From contig NZ_JAUSZF010000001.1 of assembly GCF_030817315.1 (NCBI RefSeq), positions 506,001 through 570,000 of the forward strand: a DNA stretch of 64,000 bases, given 5' to 3'. This DNA comes from Sphingomonas faeni (GTDB taxonomy: Bacteria > Pseudomonadota > Alphaproteobacteria > Sphingomonadales > Sphingomonadaceae). The notes beneath the pieces were generated by a model. The model worked only from the letters and a program-made list of their open reading frames with translations, was not told where the DNA came from and did not search any database. Of this stretch, positions 27,350 through 35,807 are shown one piece after another; positions within the stretch are counted from its first letter, which is position 1; each line of letters opens with the position of its first letter. Position numbers and translations under genes: made by a program.

Positions 27350-27796
27350 TTCACGCGAAGGCGCAAAGGCGCAAAGATGATGGATCTTGAGGCTGCCGCT
27401 TCCGACGTCATTAATGTGTCGCTTCGCCTTCACCGGGAGCTTGGGCCTGGATTGCTTGAAAGCGTCTACGAGACTGTGTTGGCGAGCAAACTCGCCGGTA
27501 TGGGATATCAGGTCGAGCGGCAACGCTCTGTCTCGATCGATTTCGAGGGACTGCACTTTGATGCCGCGTTTCGCATCGATCTCATCATCGGCAATCGGCT
27601 GCTCGTCGAAATCAAATCGGTCGAGCGGCTGAACGCCGCTCACGCAAAGCAACTGCTGACGTATCTGCGACTAACCAAACAGCCCTTGGGGCTGCTGATC
27701 AACTTCGGAGGCGAAACGCTGAAGGAGGGGCTCCGCCGGATCGTCAACGGCTACACCCCCTTCGCGCCATCGCGCCTTCGCGTGAACAAAATCTAA
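27350..27796 (+). mobile_element. Candidate GxxExxY module with terminal inverted repeats
   Basis: A 27-base sequence (TTCACGCGAAGGCGC then AAAGGCGCAAAG) starts immediately after the fabD stop. Its inverted copy, with 24 of 27 bases matching, lies inside the 3' end of the enclosed gene and encodes the terminal FAPSRLRVN. The module sits between two genes normally adjacent. No transposase is present and no target-site duplication is obvious. Confidence 0.5.
27377..27796 (+). CDS. GxxExxY family protein
   Basis: The protein has 139 residues. The signature G-x-x-E-x-x-Y is seen in GLLESVYETVL, followed by ERQRSVSIDFEGL, FRIDLIIGNRLLVEIKSVERL and HAKQLLTYLRLTKQPLGLLINF. The D-x(n)-ExK spacing recalls the PD-(D/E)XK nuclease fold. 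The function is unknown. The gene is flanked by inverted repeats and interrupts the fab operon, as if recently acquired. Its codon use is less GC-biased than its neighbours in places. A one-codon choice of start (ATGATG) remains. Confidence 0.85.
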   Translation: MMDLEAAASDVINVSLRLHRELGPGLLESVYETVLASKLAGMGYQVERQRSVSIDFEGLHFDAAFRIDLIIGNRLLVEIKSVERLNAAHAKQLLTYLRLTKQPLGLLINFGGETLKEGLRRIVNGYTPFAPSRLRVNKI

Positions 27797-27807
27797 TGGA
27801 GACCAAA

Positions 27808-28545
27808 ATGTTCGACCTCACAGGCATGACCGCCCTAGTCACCGGGGCATCCGGCGGGATCGGGTCCGAGATCGCCAAGGCCCTCGCCGCCCAAGGCGCG
27901 CGCCTCGCCGTATCCGGCTCCAACGCCGAAAAACTCGAAGCCTTCCGCGCCAGCCTCGGCGGCGACCACGTCGCGCTCCCCTGCAACCTCTCCGACGCCG
28001 CCGCCGTCGACGCCCTCGTCCCCCAAGCAGTCGAGAAGCTCGGCAAGCTCGACATCCTCGTCAACAACGCCGGCGTCACCCGCGACAACCTCGCGATGCG
28101 GATGAAGGACGACGAGTGGGACAGCGTCATCCGCGTCAATCTCGAAGCCGCGTTCCGCCTCATGCGCGCCGCCGCCAAGCCGATGATGAAGGCGCGCTTC
28201 GGCCGGATGATCTCGGTCACCTCGATCGTCGGCGTCACCGGCAATCCCGGCCAGGCGAACTACGCCGCGTCGAAGGCCGGCCTGATCGGCATGTCGAAAT
28301 CGATGGCGCAGGAACTCGCCAGCCGCGGCATCACCGTCAATTGCGTCGCGCCCGGCTTCATTACCTCGCCGATGACCGACGCGCTGCCCGAGGCGCAGAA
28401 GGCGGCGCTCACCACCAAGATTCCCGCCGGTCGCCTCGGCGAAGGCGCAGACATCGGCGCCGCGATCGTGTATCTCGCGAGCCGTGAAGCCGGCTACGTC
28501 ACGGGACAAACCGTGCACGTGAACGGCGGGATGGTGATGATCTGA
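27808..28545 (+). CDS. fabG: 3-oxoacyl-ACP reductase
   Basis: The protein has 245 residues. It reduces 3-oxoacyl-ACP with NADPH. The Rossmann motif GASGGIG, NNAG, and the catalytic residues S139, Y152 and K156 (NYAASKAG) are present. GGAGA lies six bases before the chosen ATG; the ATG four codons upstream overlaps the stop of the GxxExxY gene and would bury that site. It continues the fab cluster. Confidence 0.95.
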   Translation: MFDLTGMTALVTGASGGIGSEIAKALAAQGARLAVSGSNAEKLEAFRASLGGDHVALPCNLSDAAAVDALVPQAVEKLGKLDILVNNAGVTRDNLAMRMKDDEWDSVIRVNLEAAFRLMRAAAKPMMKARFGRMISVTSIVGVTGNPGQANYAASKAGLIGMSKSMAQELASRGITVNCVAPGFITSPMTDALPEAQKAALTTKIPAGRLGEGADIGAAIVYLASREAGYVTGQTVHVNGGMVMI

Positions 28546-28622
28546 ACTTGCGCGCTGAACTGCCGCGTTCTAGGTGCGTTCAGGAAATACCGAAAACCCC
28601 CAGATTTGAAGAGGGAACTACC

Positions 28623-28859
28623 ATGAGCGAGACCGCTGACCGCGTGAAGAAGATCGTCGTCGAGCATCTCGGCGTCGAAGCCGACAAGGTGACCGAGGAC
28701 GCGAGCTTCATCGACGACCTAGGCGCAGACAGCCTCGACATCGTCGAACTCGTCATGGCGTTCGAGGAAGAATTCGGTGTCGAGATCCCCGATGATGCCG
28801 CCGAGAAGATCGCAACCGTCAAGGATGCGATCACTTACATCGACGAGCACAAGGCCTGA
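28623..28859 (+). CDS. acpP: Acyl carrier protein
   Basis: The protein has 78 residues and is acidic. The phosphopantetheine attachment serine is S37 in [13 protein letters not shown]. It carries the growing acyl chain in fatty-acid synthesis. It lies between fabG and fabF, as in most proteobacteria, and is followed by a terminator-like hairpin, which would let it be transcribed more than fabF. Confidence 0.97.
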   Translation: MSETADRVKKIVVEHLGVEADKVTEDASFIDDLGADSLDIVELVMAFEEEFGVEIPDDAAEKIATVKDAITYIDEHKA

Positions 28860-28911
28860 TCAGGGTCTAGGGTTCAAACCTTTGGACCTGCCCTGATGGG
28901 TGTGATTTGAG

Positions 28912-28957
28912 CGGCTCCCCGTCCTTGGGCAAAGAGGGCGGGGAGCCGTTTCGTTTT
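28912..28957 (+). terminator. Terminator or attenuator after acpP
   Basis: A 10-bp stem (CGGCTCCCCG/CGGGGAGCCG) with a 17-base loop is followed by TTTCGTTTT. It lies 52 bases past acpP and 24 bases before fabF. Confidence 0.7.
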
Positions 28958-28980
28958 GAGAGCAGACGGAGTTTGAAGCC

Positions 28981-30243
28981 ATGCGGCGTGTCGTCGTAAC
29001 CGGGCTAGGCCTGGTCACCCCCCTGGGGGCGGATGTTGAAACGGCCTGGGCGAATATCCTCGCCGGCAAGTCGGGCGCGGGCCCGATCACGCGCTTCGAC
29101 GCGTCGGATCAGGTGTGCCGCATCGCCTGCGAGGTGAAGCCGGCCGACCACGAGTACGGCTTCGATCCAGGCAAGCGCGTCGACCACAAGGTCCAGCGCC
29201 AGGTCGATCCGTTCATCATCTACGGCATCGACGCCGCTGGTCAGGCCTTGGAAGATGCCGGCCTCACCGAGATGACGCTCGAGGAAAGCTGGCGTGCCGG
29301 CGTCTCGATCGGCTCGGGTATCGGCGGGCTTCCGGGGATCGAGAGCGAATCGATCGTTCTCCACACCAAGGGCCCGCGTCGCGTCTCGCCGCACTTCGTC
29401 CACGGTCGTCTGATCAACCTGATCTCGGGCCAGGTCTCGATCAAATACGGCCTGCGCGGTCCGAATCACGCGGTCGTCACCGCCTGCTCGACCGGCGCGC
29501 ACGCGATCGGCGATGCCGCGCGGATGATCGCGATGGACGATGCCGACGTGATGCTCGCGGGCGGCGCGGAGGGCACCGTCTGCCCGCTCGGCATCGCCGG
29601 GTTCGCGCAGGCACGCGCGCTGTCGACCAATTTCAACGATTCGCCCGAGAAGGCTTCGCGTCCCTACGACAAGGACCGCGACGGCTTCGTGATGGGCGAG
29701 GGTGCCGGCGTGCTGGTGCTCGAGGAATATGAGCACGCCAAGGCGCGCGGTGCGAAGATGTATGCCGAGGTGATCGGCTACGGCCTGTCGGGCGACGCGT
29801 ATCACGTGACCGCGCCGCATCCGGAAGGTGACGGCGCGTTCCGCTCGATGCAGATGGCGATCAAGAAGTCGGGCCTGAAGCTAGAAGACATCGACTACAT
29901 CAACGCGCACGGCACCTCGACGCCTTTGGGTGACGAGCTCGAATTGGGCGCGGTGCGCCGTTTGTTCGGCGATGCGATCTCGGGTCTGTCGATGTCGTCG
30001 ACCAAGTCGGCGATTGGCCATCTGCTCGGCGGCGCCGGCGCGGTCGAGAGCATCTTCTGCATCCTGGCGCTGCGCGACCAGATCGTTCCGCCGACGCTGA
30101 ACCTCGACAATCCGAGTGACAGCTGCGTGGGGGTCGACCTCGTTCCGCACGTGGCGAAGAAGCGCGAAGTCCGTGCGGTGCTGAACAACTCGTTCGGCTT
30201 TGGCGGCACGAATGCGTCGCTGGTGATGACGAAGGTCCAGTAA
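28981..30243 (+). CDS. fabF: 3-oxoacyl-ACP synthase II
   Basis: The protein has 420 residues. The Cys-His-His triad is visible: C169 in VTACSTGAHA, H310 in INAHGTSTPLGD and H347 in SAIGHLLGGAG. It elongates acyl-ACP with malonyl-ACP and tunes fatty-acid saturation with temperature in other bacteria. It starts MRRVVVTGLGLVTPLG. It follows acpP and precedes mltG, from which it is separated by a family B repeat. Confidence 0.96.
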   Translation: MRRVVVTGLGLVTPLGADVETAWANILAGKSGAGPITRFDASDQVCRIACEVKPADHEYGFDPGKRVDHKVQRQVDPFIIYGIDAAGQALEDAGLTEMTLEESWRAGVSIGSGIGGLPGIESESIVLHTKGPRRVSPHFVHGRLINLISGQVSIKYGLRGPNHAVVTACSTGAHAIGDAARMIAMDDADVMLAGGAEGTVCPLGIAGFAQARALSTNFNDSPEKASRPYDKDRDGFVMGEGAGVLVLEEYEHAKARGAKMYAEVIGYGLSGDAYHVTAPHPEGDGAFRSMQMAIKKSGLKLEDIDYINAHGTSTPLGDELELGAVRRLFGDAISGLSMSSTKSAIGHLLGGAGAVESIFCILALRDQIVPPTLNLDNPSDSCVGVDLVPHVAKKREVRAVLNNSFGFGGTNASLVMTKVQ

Positions 30244-30248
30244 TCCTG

Positions 30249-30336
30249 TTCCCCGGCGAAGGCCGGGGTCCAGTTGGGTGATTGGTGCGATTTATCGGAG
30301 GGCCTGCCCAACTGGGCCCCGGCCTCCGCCGGGGAA
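30249..30336. repeat. Palindromic repeat, family B, abutting mltG
   Basis: Inverted arms of the TCCCCGGCGAAGGCCGGGG type are present. The right arm ends GCCGGGGAA, and its GGGGA sits six bases before the GTG start of mltG, the position of a ribosome binding site. Confidence 0.85.
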
Positions 30337-30341
30337 CTATA

Positions 30342-31310
30342 GTGCGCAAGGTCGGCTGTTTCGGACTCGTCTTAGGCCTGGTGGCGGTCGTCGCGCTGTT
30401 CCTGGTCGTCCAAGGCTGGGGCGGCGCGGGGCCAGCGCCGCGCGCATTGTCGGTCCAGGTTCCCCAAGGTTCGAGTTTGGCAGCCGCGGCGGTCGAACTC
30501 GAAAAGGCCGGCGCGATCCGGTCCGCCACACGGTTCCGCCTCTACGCGCGCGTGTTCGGCTCGGGTGATCCGATCAAGGCAGGTGAATACCAAATCCCCG
30601 CACATGCCAGCCCGTCCGACATCCTGAAACTCATGCAGGGCGGCAAGGTCGTCCAGCGGCTGGTAGTGGTGCCCGAGGGCTATCCCTCTGTCTTGGTCCA
30701 CGGCGCTCTGATGAAGGCGGAAGGGCTCACCGGGACCGTACCGGTTCCCGCAGAAGGCTCGATCCTCCCCGACAGTTATGCGTTCGAACGCGGCGACACG
30801 CGTGCGGCGGTGGTCGCGCAGATGCAGGCGGCGATGAAGGCGTATCTCGCCAAGGCATGGGCGGCGCGCAAGCCCGGCATTGCGGTGACGACGCCAGAAC
30901 AGGCGATCATCCTCGCCTCGATCGTCGAGAAGGAAACCGGCAAGCCCTCCGAACGCCGCACCGTCGCCGCGGTCTATGGCAATCGCCTGCGCAACGGCAT
31001 GCCGCTCCAGGCGGACCCGACCGTGATCTACCCGATCACCAAGGGCCGCCCGCTCGGCCGCCGTATCCTGCGCTCCGAACTTCACGCAAAGAACGGCTAC
31101 AACACCTATGCCGAAGCCGGCCTGCCGATCGGCCCGATCGCCAACCCCGGCCGCGCCTCGATCGACGCGGTGCTCGACCCGGCGCAGACCCAGGCGCTCT
31201 ACTTCGTAGCAGACGGCACCGGCGGCCACGTGTTCGCGAACACGCTGGCCGAACACAACGCCAACGTGAAGAAATGGTACGCGATCCGCAAAGCCCGCGG
31301 CGAGATGTAG
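30342..31310 (+). CDS. mltG: Endolytic transglycosylase MltG
   Basis: The protein has 322 residues. A membrane helix (about 3-25) is followed by a LysM-like subdomain and the YceG catalytic domain. The catalytic glutamate lies in ILASIVEKETG, and the QADPTVIY and GPIANPGRASIDAVL motifs are diagnostic. It cuts nascent glycan strands and helps set their length. I chose the GTG just after the repeat because it begins the membrane helix; the frame is also open through the repeat. The fabF-mltG link is common. Confidence 0.9.
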   Translation: MRKVGCFGLVLGLVAVVALFLVVQGWGGAGPAPRALSVQVPQGSSLAAAAVELEKAGAIRSATRFRLYARVFGSGDPIKAGEYQIPAHASPSDILKLMQGGKVVQRLVVVPEGYPSVLVHGALMKAEGLTGTVPVPAEGSILPDSYAFERGDTRAAVVAQMQAAMKAYLAKAWAARKPGIAVTTPEQAIILASIVEKETGKPSERRTVAAVYGNRLRNGMPLQADPTVIYPITKGRPLGRRILRSELHAKNGYNTYAEAGLPIGPIANPGRASIDAVLDPAQTQALYFVADGTGGHVFANTLAEHNANVKKWYAIRKARGEM

Positions 31311-31322
31311 TCACCGTCCGGC

Positions 31323-31426
31323 CCCCCTCCCTGAAAGGGAGGGGTAGGGGGTGGGTCGGTGTGCAATTGCCGACACGCCCGCCAAGCGGCCGACCCACCC
31401 CCGGCCCCTCCCTTTCAGGGAGGGGG
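31323..31426. repeat. Palindromic repeat, family A
   Basis: Inverted arms of the CCCTCCCTGAAAGGGAGGGG type are present. It separates the convergent genes mltG and eda and may act as a two-way terminator. Confidence 0.85.
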
Positions 31427-31434
31427 AAGGAAAG

Positions 31435-32043
31435 TCACCCCCGCAGCGCGTTAGCCGCGCGCGCCTTGATCTCGATCTCGGCCATCGTCCCGCCGGTCAC
31501 CCAACTCCCGCCAACGCAAAGCACCGGCTTGAACGCCAGCCATTCGGGTGCGCTCGCTTCGGTAATCCCGCCAGTCGGACAGAAGCTGCATTGATAGAAC
31601 GGCGCGGCCAGAGCCTTCAGCGCCTTCAACCCGCCATTCGCCTCGGCCGGGAAGAACTTGAAATGCGTCAGTCCCAGGTCGAGCCCCGTCATGATGTCCG
31701 CCGCGTTGGCGATCCCCGGCAGGAACGGAATGCCGCTCTCGATGATCGGCGTGGCGAGGCGTTCGGTCAGCCCCGGCGACACGATGAATTCCGCCCCCGC
31801 ATCGCGGACTTGCGTGAACTGCTGTGTGTTGACGACGGTACCGGCGCCGACGATCGCGCCCGGCACCTTCTTCATCTCGGCGATCGCTTCAAGTGCCGCG
31901 CCGGTGCGCAACGTCACCTCGAGCACGCGCAGGCCGCCGGCGACCAGCGCCTCGGCGAGCGGACGGGCGAGCGCGGCGTCTTCGATCACCAGCACCGGGA
32001 TGACGGCGCTGGTCTGCATGATGTCTGCGATAGTGACGGTCAT
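31435..32043 (-). CDS. eda: 2-dehydro-3-deoxy-phosphogluconate aldolase
   Basis: The protein has 202 residues. It splits KDPG into pyruvate and glyceraldehyde 3-phosphate, the final step of the Entner-Doudoroff pathway. The base E42 is in LEVTLRT and the Schiff-base lysine K129 is in THFKFFPAE. It overlaps the glk stop by ATGA and is the last gene of the zwf-pgl-edd-glk-eda operon. Confidence 0.96.
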   Translation of the reverse strand: MTVTIADIMQTSAVIPVLVIEDAALARPLAEALVAGGLRVLEVTLRTGAALEAIAEMKKVPGAIVGAGTVVNTQQFTQVRDAGAEFIVSPGLTERLATPIIESGIPFLPGIANAADIMTGLDLGLTHFKFFPAEANGGLKALKALAAPFYQCSFCPTGGITEASAPEWLAFKPVLCVGGSWVTGGTMAEIEIKARAANALRG

Positions 32044-33008
32044 TGGGTGTGTTCCTGTGCGAAGGCCGCCGCGGCGCCGAACAGGCCGGGCTGGGGATGG
32101 GTGATGAGCTTGACGGGCATCGCCGCCATCATCGTCTGGAAACGGCCCTTGGCGACGAAGCGCTGGTCGAAGCCCGAGCGGATCAGGCGGTCCTTGATCC
32201 GGAAGCCCAGGCCACCGGCGATCACGACCGCTTTTGCGCCCTGCGCGAGCGCGAGATCGCCCGCGACCGCGCCTAGCGCGAGACAAAATCGGTCGAGCGC
32301 CGCGAGTGCGATCGAATCGGTGCCGTCGATCGCCTCCGTCCAGATCGTCCTGTCGTCATGGCTGGGGACCGCGCGGCCCTCCAGGGCGGCAAGTGTTTCG
32401 TAGATCGCGACGATGCCAGGTCCCGCGACGACCCGCTCGGCCGAAACGCGCGTGAAAGTATGGCGGAGGCGCTTCAGCAACGCGTCCTCGATCCCGTCGA
32501 GCGGGGCAAAGTCCATATGCCCCCCCTCGGTTTCGAGGACCTGATAGCCGTTCTTACGCCGCAGCAGCTGTGCGACGCCGAGCCCGGTGCCCGGGCCGCA
32601 GATCGTCGTAATCCCCTCGGAGGGCAGCGGGGTATCTGGCCCGCAAAGATGGATGAAGTCGCTGCTCGGCACCTGCGCGACGGCATGACCGACCGCGCCG
32701 AAATCGTTGACGACCACCCACTGGTCCGCCTTCAGCCGCTCGGTGATCAGCGACTTGCGGATGATCCACGGGTTGTTGGTGAGCCGGATGACGTCGTTCG
32801 CGACGGGCGACGCGACCGCGATCGCCAGCGCGCGGGGGAGGGGGCGACCGAGGCCCGCCTCGAACGCCTGATACGCGGTCTGGAGCGACGCGTGATCCGC
32901 GGTCTTCAGCGTCGCCGGCTCGCCGAGCGAGACGACACGGCCGTTCTCGACCTCGGCGATCGCGAAGCGGGCGTGCGTTCCGCCGATATCTGCCGCTACG
33001 ATTTCCAT
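32040..33008 (-). CDS. glk: Glucokinase
   Basis: The protein has 322 residues and belongs to the bacterial Glk family. The phosphate motif ADIGGTHARFA, the catalytic aspartate region VVNDFGAVG, CGPGTGLGVA and ETEGGHMDFAP are present. It phosphorylates glucose to feed the Entner-Doudoroff pathway encoded around it. It lies 155 bases after edd, across a palindromic repeat, and overlaps eda. Confidence 0.95.
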   Translation of the reverse strand: MEIVAADIGGTHARFAIAEVENGRVVSLGEPATLKTADHASLQTAYQAFEAGLGRPLPRALAIAVASPVANDVIRLTNNPWIIRKSLITERLKADQWVVVNDFGAVGHAVAQVPSSDFIHLCGPDTPLPSEGITTICGPGTGLGVAQLLRRKNGYQVLETEGGHMDFAPLDGIEDALLKRLRHTFTRVSAERVVAGPGIVAIYETLAALEGRAVPSHDDRTIWTEAIDGTDSIALAALDRFCLALGAVAGDLALAQGAKAVVIAGGLGFRIKDRLIRSGFDQRFVAKGRFQTMMAAMPVKLITHPQPGLFGAAAAFAQEHTQ

Positions 33009-33045
33009 GTCATCCTCCGTCCGATTTTATCATTACCGCCACCCC

Positions 33046-33127
33046 CGTCATCCCAGCGAAAGCTGGGATCTCAAGCCGCATAGTCCGTCCTCGTGGCGCG
33101 AGGTCCCGGCTTTCGCCGGGATGACGG
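33046..33127. repeat. Palindromic repeat, family C variant
   Basis: Arms CGTCATCCCAGCGAAAGCTGGG and the inverted form ending GGGATGACG are present. It lies between edd and glk within the operon, so it is transcribed and may affect mRNA stability or processing. Confidence 0.85.
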
Positions 33128-33163
33128 GGGTGTGGCTGAGGCGACGGCGGCGTGTGCGACGTT

Positions 33164-34984
33164 CTAAAGCCCAGCCCCCGCCAGCATCGCCGACGCGCCC
33201 TTTTCAGCTTCATCGGCAAGCCCGCGGAACATCCCGAACAACTCGCGGCCCATGCCGCTCACCGGCGGCGGAGTCGCGACCATTTCGCGGGTCGCCCAAA
33301 CGTCCGCATCGACCAACGCCTCCAACGTACCGTTGACCGCATCCACCCGGATCATGTCGCCATCCCGGATCAACCCGATCGCGCCATCAAGCAGCGCCTC
33401 GGGCGAGCAATGGATCGCGCACGGCACTTTCCCGCTAGCGCCCGACATGCGGCCGTCGGTAACTAGCGCCACCTTAAACCCGCGGTTCTGCAACACGCCC
33501 AGCGGCGGCGTCAGCTTGTGCAATTCCGGCATCCCGTTCGCGCGCGGCCCCTGGAACCGGACGACGACGACGACGTCCCTATCAAGCTCACCGCGCTTGA
33601 ACGCCTCGATCACGTCGAGCTGGTCGTCGAACACCATCGCGGGCGCCTCCACGATCCAGCGCTCGCGCTCGACCGCGGAGACCTTGATACACGCACGGCC
33701 GATATTGCCGTCAAGGATCCGCATGCCCCCATCGGCCGAGAACGGCGCGGTGGCAGGGCGCAGGATCGTCTCGTCGCCGCTGTCGGGCGTATCGCGCCAG
33801 GCGAGTTTGTCGCCCTCGACGACCGCTGTTTTCGCATACGCCGACAGATCGTCGCCACCGATCGTCATAATATCGCCGTGCAGCAGCCCTTCGCCGAGCA
33901 GTTCGCGGATCACATACGGCATGCCGCCCGCAGCCTCGAACGCGTTCACGTCTGCCGAGCCGTTCGGATAGACGCGCGCGATCAGCGGGACTGCGCAGGA
34001 GAGGCGGTCGAAATCCTCCCAGTCGATGATGATCCCCGCCGCGCGAGCGATCGCTGGCACGTGGAGCAGATGGTTGGTCGAGCCCCCAGTCGCGAGCAGG
34101 CCGACGGCGGCATTCACGATCGCCTTCTCGTCGACGCAATGGCCGAGCGGCCGGTACGAATCGCCGCGTGCGCCGATCTTCGCCAGCCGGTGCACCGCCG
34201 CCCGCGTCAGTTCCTGGCGCAGCTTGGTGCCCGGATTGACGAACGCCGCGCCCGGCATGTGGAGGCCCATGACCTCCATCATCATCTGGTTGGTGTTGGC
34301 CGTGCCGTAGAACGTGCACGTGCCCTTCGAATGATACGCGCCGATCTCGGCCTCGAGCAGTTCCTCGCGCCCGACCAGCCCTTCCGCGAACTTCTCGCGG
34401 ACGGCCGCCTTCGCCTTGTTGGGTAACCCGGTCGGCATCGGCCCACCGGGGATCAGCACCATCGGCAAATGGCCGAACCTAAGCGCGCCCATGAGCAAAC
34501 CGGGGACGATCTTGTCGCAGATGCCGAGCAGCGCCGCGCCCTCGAACGTCCCATGCGACAAGGCAATCGCCGTGCTCAGCGCGATCGTGTCGCGGCTGAA
34601 CAGCGACAACTCCATGCCCGGATAGCCCTGCGTCACGCCGTCGCACATCGCCGGCACGCCGCCTGCTACCTGCGCGGTGGCGCCGGCTTCGCGTGCCCAA
34701 ATCTTCATCAGCTCCGGGTAGCGGTAATAGACCGCATGCGCCGACAGCATGTCGTTATACGCGGTAACGATGCCGATGTTCATGCCGGCATCGGCCTTCA
34801 TCGCGTCGCGGTCTTCCTCGGTCCCGGCATAGGCGTGCGCGAGGTTTGCGCAGCCGAGGCCGGGACGCCGGACCTGCGCCGCCGCCTCGCGCTCGATCAG
34901 CGCGAGATAGGCGGCGCGGCTGTCGCGAGACCGCTCGATGATCCGGTCGGTGACTGCGGAGACGACGGCGTTGAGCATCGTCAC
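33164..34984 (-). CDS. edd: Phosphogluconate dehydratase
   Basis: The protein has 606 residues and belongs to the IlvD/Edd family. It converts 6-phosphogluconate to KDPG. The iron-sulfur cysteines are seen in AMCDGVTQGY, LLGICDKIVPG and SKGTCTFYGTANTNQM, and the C-terminal GRMSGASGKVPCAIH is typical of Edd. It starts at a GTG that overlaps the pgl stop (GTGA); an ATG two codons inside is an alternative. Confidence 0.95.
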   Translation of the reverse strand: MTMLNAVVSAVTDRIIERSRDSRAAYLALIEREAAAQVRRPGLGCANLAHAYAGTEEDRDAMKADAGMNIGIVTAYNDMLSAHAVYYRYPELMKIWAREAGATAQVAGGVPAMCDGVTQGYPGMELSLFSRDTIALSTAIALSHGTFEGAALLGICDKIVPGLLMGALRFGHLPMVLIPGGPMPTGLPNKAKAAVREKFAEGLVGREELLEAEIGAYHSKGTCTFYGTANTNQMMMEVMGLHMPGAAFVNPGTKLRQELTRAAVHRLAKIGARGDSYRPLGHCVDEKAIVNAAVGLLATGGSTNHLLHVPAIARAAGIIIDWEDFDRLSCAVPLIARVYPNGSADVNAFEAAGGMPYVIRELLGEGLLHGDIMTIGGDDLSAYAKTAVVEGDKLAWRDTPDSGDETILRPATAPFSADGGMRILDGNIGRACIKVSAVERERWIVEAPAMVFDDQLDVIEAFKRGELDRDVVVVVRFQGPRANGMPELHKLTPPLGVLQNRGFKVALVTDGRMSGASGKVPCAIHCSPEALLDGAIGLIRDGDMIRVDAVNGTLEALVDADVWATREMVATPPPVSGMGRELFGMFRGLADEAEKGASAMLAGAGL

Positions 34985-35685
34985 GGCGCCCAGTGCACGT
35001 CGACCGGCAGCTCGACTTCGGCCAGCACGCGACCGATCGGGTAGGACGAGGACGGCCCCTGTTCGATCGCCTGTTCGAGCACGTTCTTCTTAGCGTCGCC
35101 GGTGATCATGATCATCAGCGCCTTCGACGATGCGATGGCGGCAGCCGACAGCGTCACGCGCGCCAGCGGCGCTTCGGGCGGCAGCGGATCGGGCATCACG
35201 CCGAGCGCACGACGTTCCTTTGGACCGCTCAGCGCCTCGTCGTAATCGGGGCCGGGGAAGATCGACGCGGTATGCCCGTCGCCGCCCATGCCGAGCAGGC
35301 AGAAGTCGAGCGGCCAGTGCAGGTCCTGCATCAGCGCATCGGCCGAGCGACCCGCCGCCTTGTAATCCGACATCGCCTCGGGAACGATCGGCTTCACGCG
35401 CGCGCCCTTGGGCAGGAAGATCTTGGCCAGCGCGGTCACGTTTGACAGCGGATCGCCGAGCTTCACGATACGCTCGTCGCCGGGGATGATCGTGACCTTC
35501 TTCCAGTCGAGCTTGGCCTGGGCTAGCTTCTCATACGCGGCGAACGGCGTCTTGCCGCCCGCGAGCGCGATCACCGCCGAGCCGCGCGCATCGAGCGCAC
35601 TCTCGATGACGAACTGGATGTCGCCCGCGACTGCATTGGCGAGCTCGTCGGAATCCTCGTAATCCCACCATTCGATTTCGGTCAT
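34981..35685 (-). CDS. pgl: 6-phosphogluconolactonase
   Basis: The protein has 234 residues and is of the SOL/DevB type. ALAGGKTPFAAYEKL, IIPGDERIV, SNVTALAKIFLP and LGMGGDGHTASIFPG are characteristic. It hydrolyses 6-phosphogluconolactone made by Zwf. It lies 122 bases after zwf, across a palindromic repeat, and overlaps edd by four bases. Confidence 0.95.
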   Translation of the reverse strand: MTEIEWWDYEDSDELANAVAGDIQFVIESALDARGSAVIALAGGKTPFAAYEKLAQAKLDWKKVTIIPGDERIVKLGDPLSNVTALAKIFLPKGARVKPIVPEAMSDYKAAGRSADALMQDLHWPLDFCLLGMGGDGHTASIFPGPDYDEALSGPKERRALGVMPDPLPPEAPLARVTLSAAAIASSKALMIMITGDAKKNVLEQAIEQGPSSSYPIGRVLAEVELPVDVHWAP

Positions 35686-35710
35686 TCTATCTTTCCTTGA
35701 AAACTTTTCC

Positions 35711-35780
35711 GTTCGCCCTGAGCGAAGTCGAAGGACAATGCCACAAGCGGGCTACCCTTCGACTTCGCTCAGGGCGAACG
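35711..35780. repeat. Palindromic repeat, family E
   Basis: The arms GTTCGCCCTGAGCGAAGTCG and their inverse CGACTTCGCTCAGGGCGAAC lie about 25 bases apart. It is a different sequence family from the others in the window and sits between zwf and pgl. Confidence 0.85.
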
Positions 35781-35807
35781 GGCAGGGGATATTATTCCCC
35801 CAAAAAC

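Noticed and set aside
28860..28900. Possible tRNA T-loop (GGTTCAAACC) after acpP
   Set aside because: No cloverleaf can be formed around it; the stretch is only the acpP trailer.
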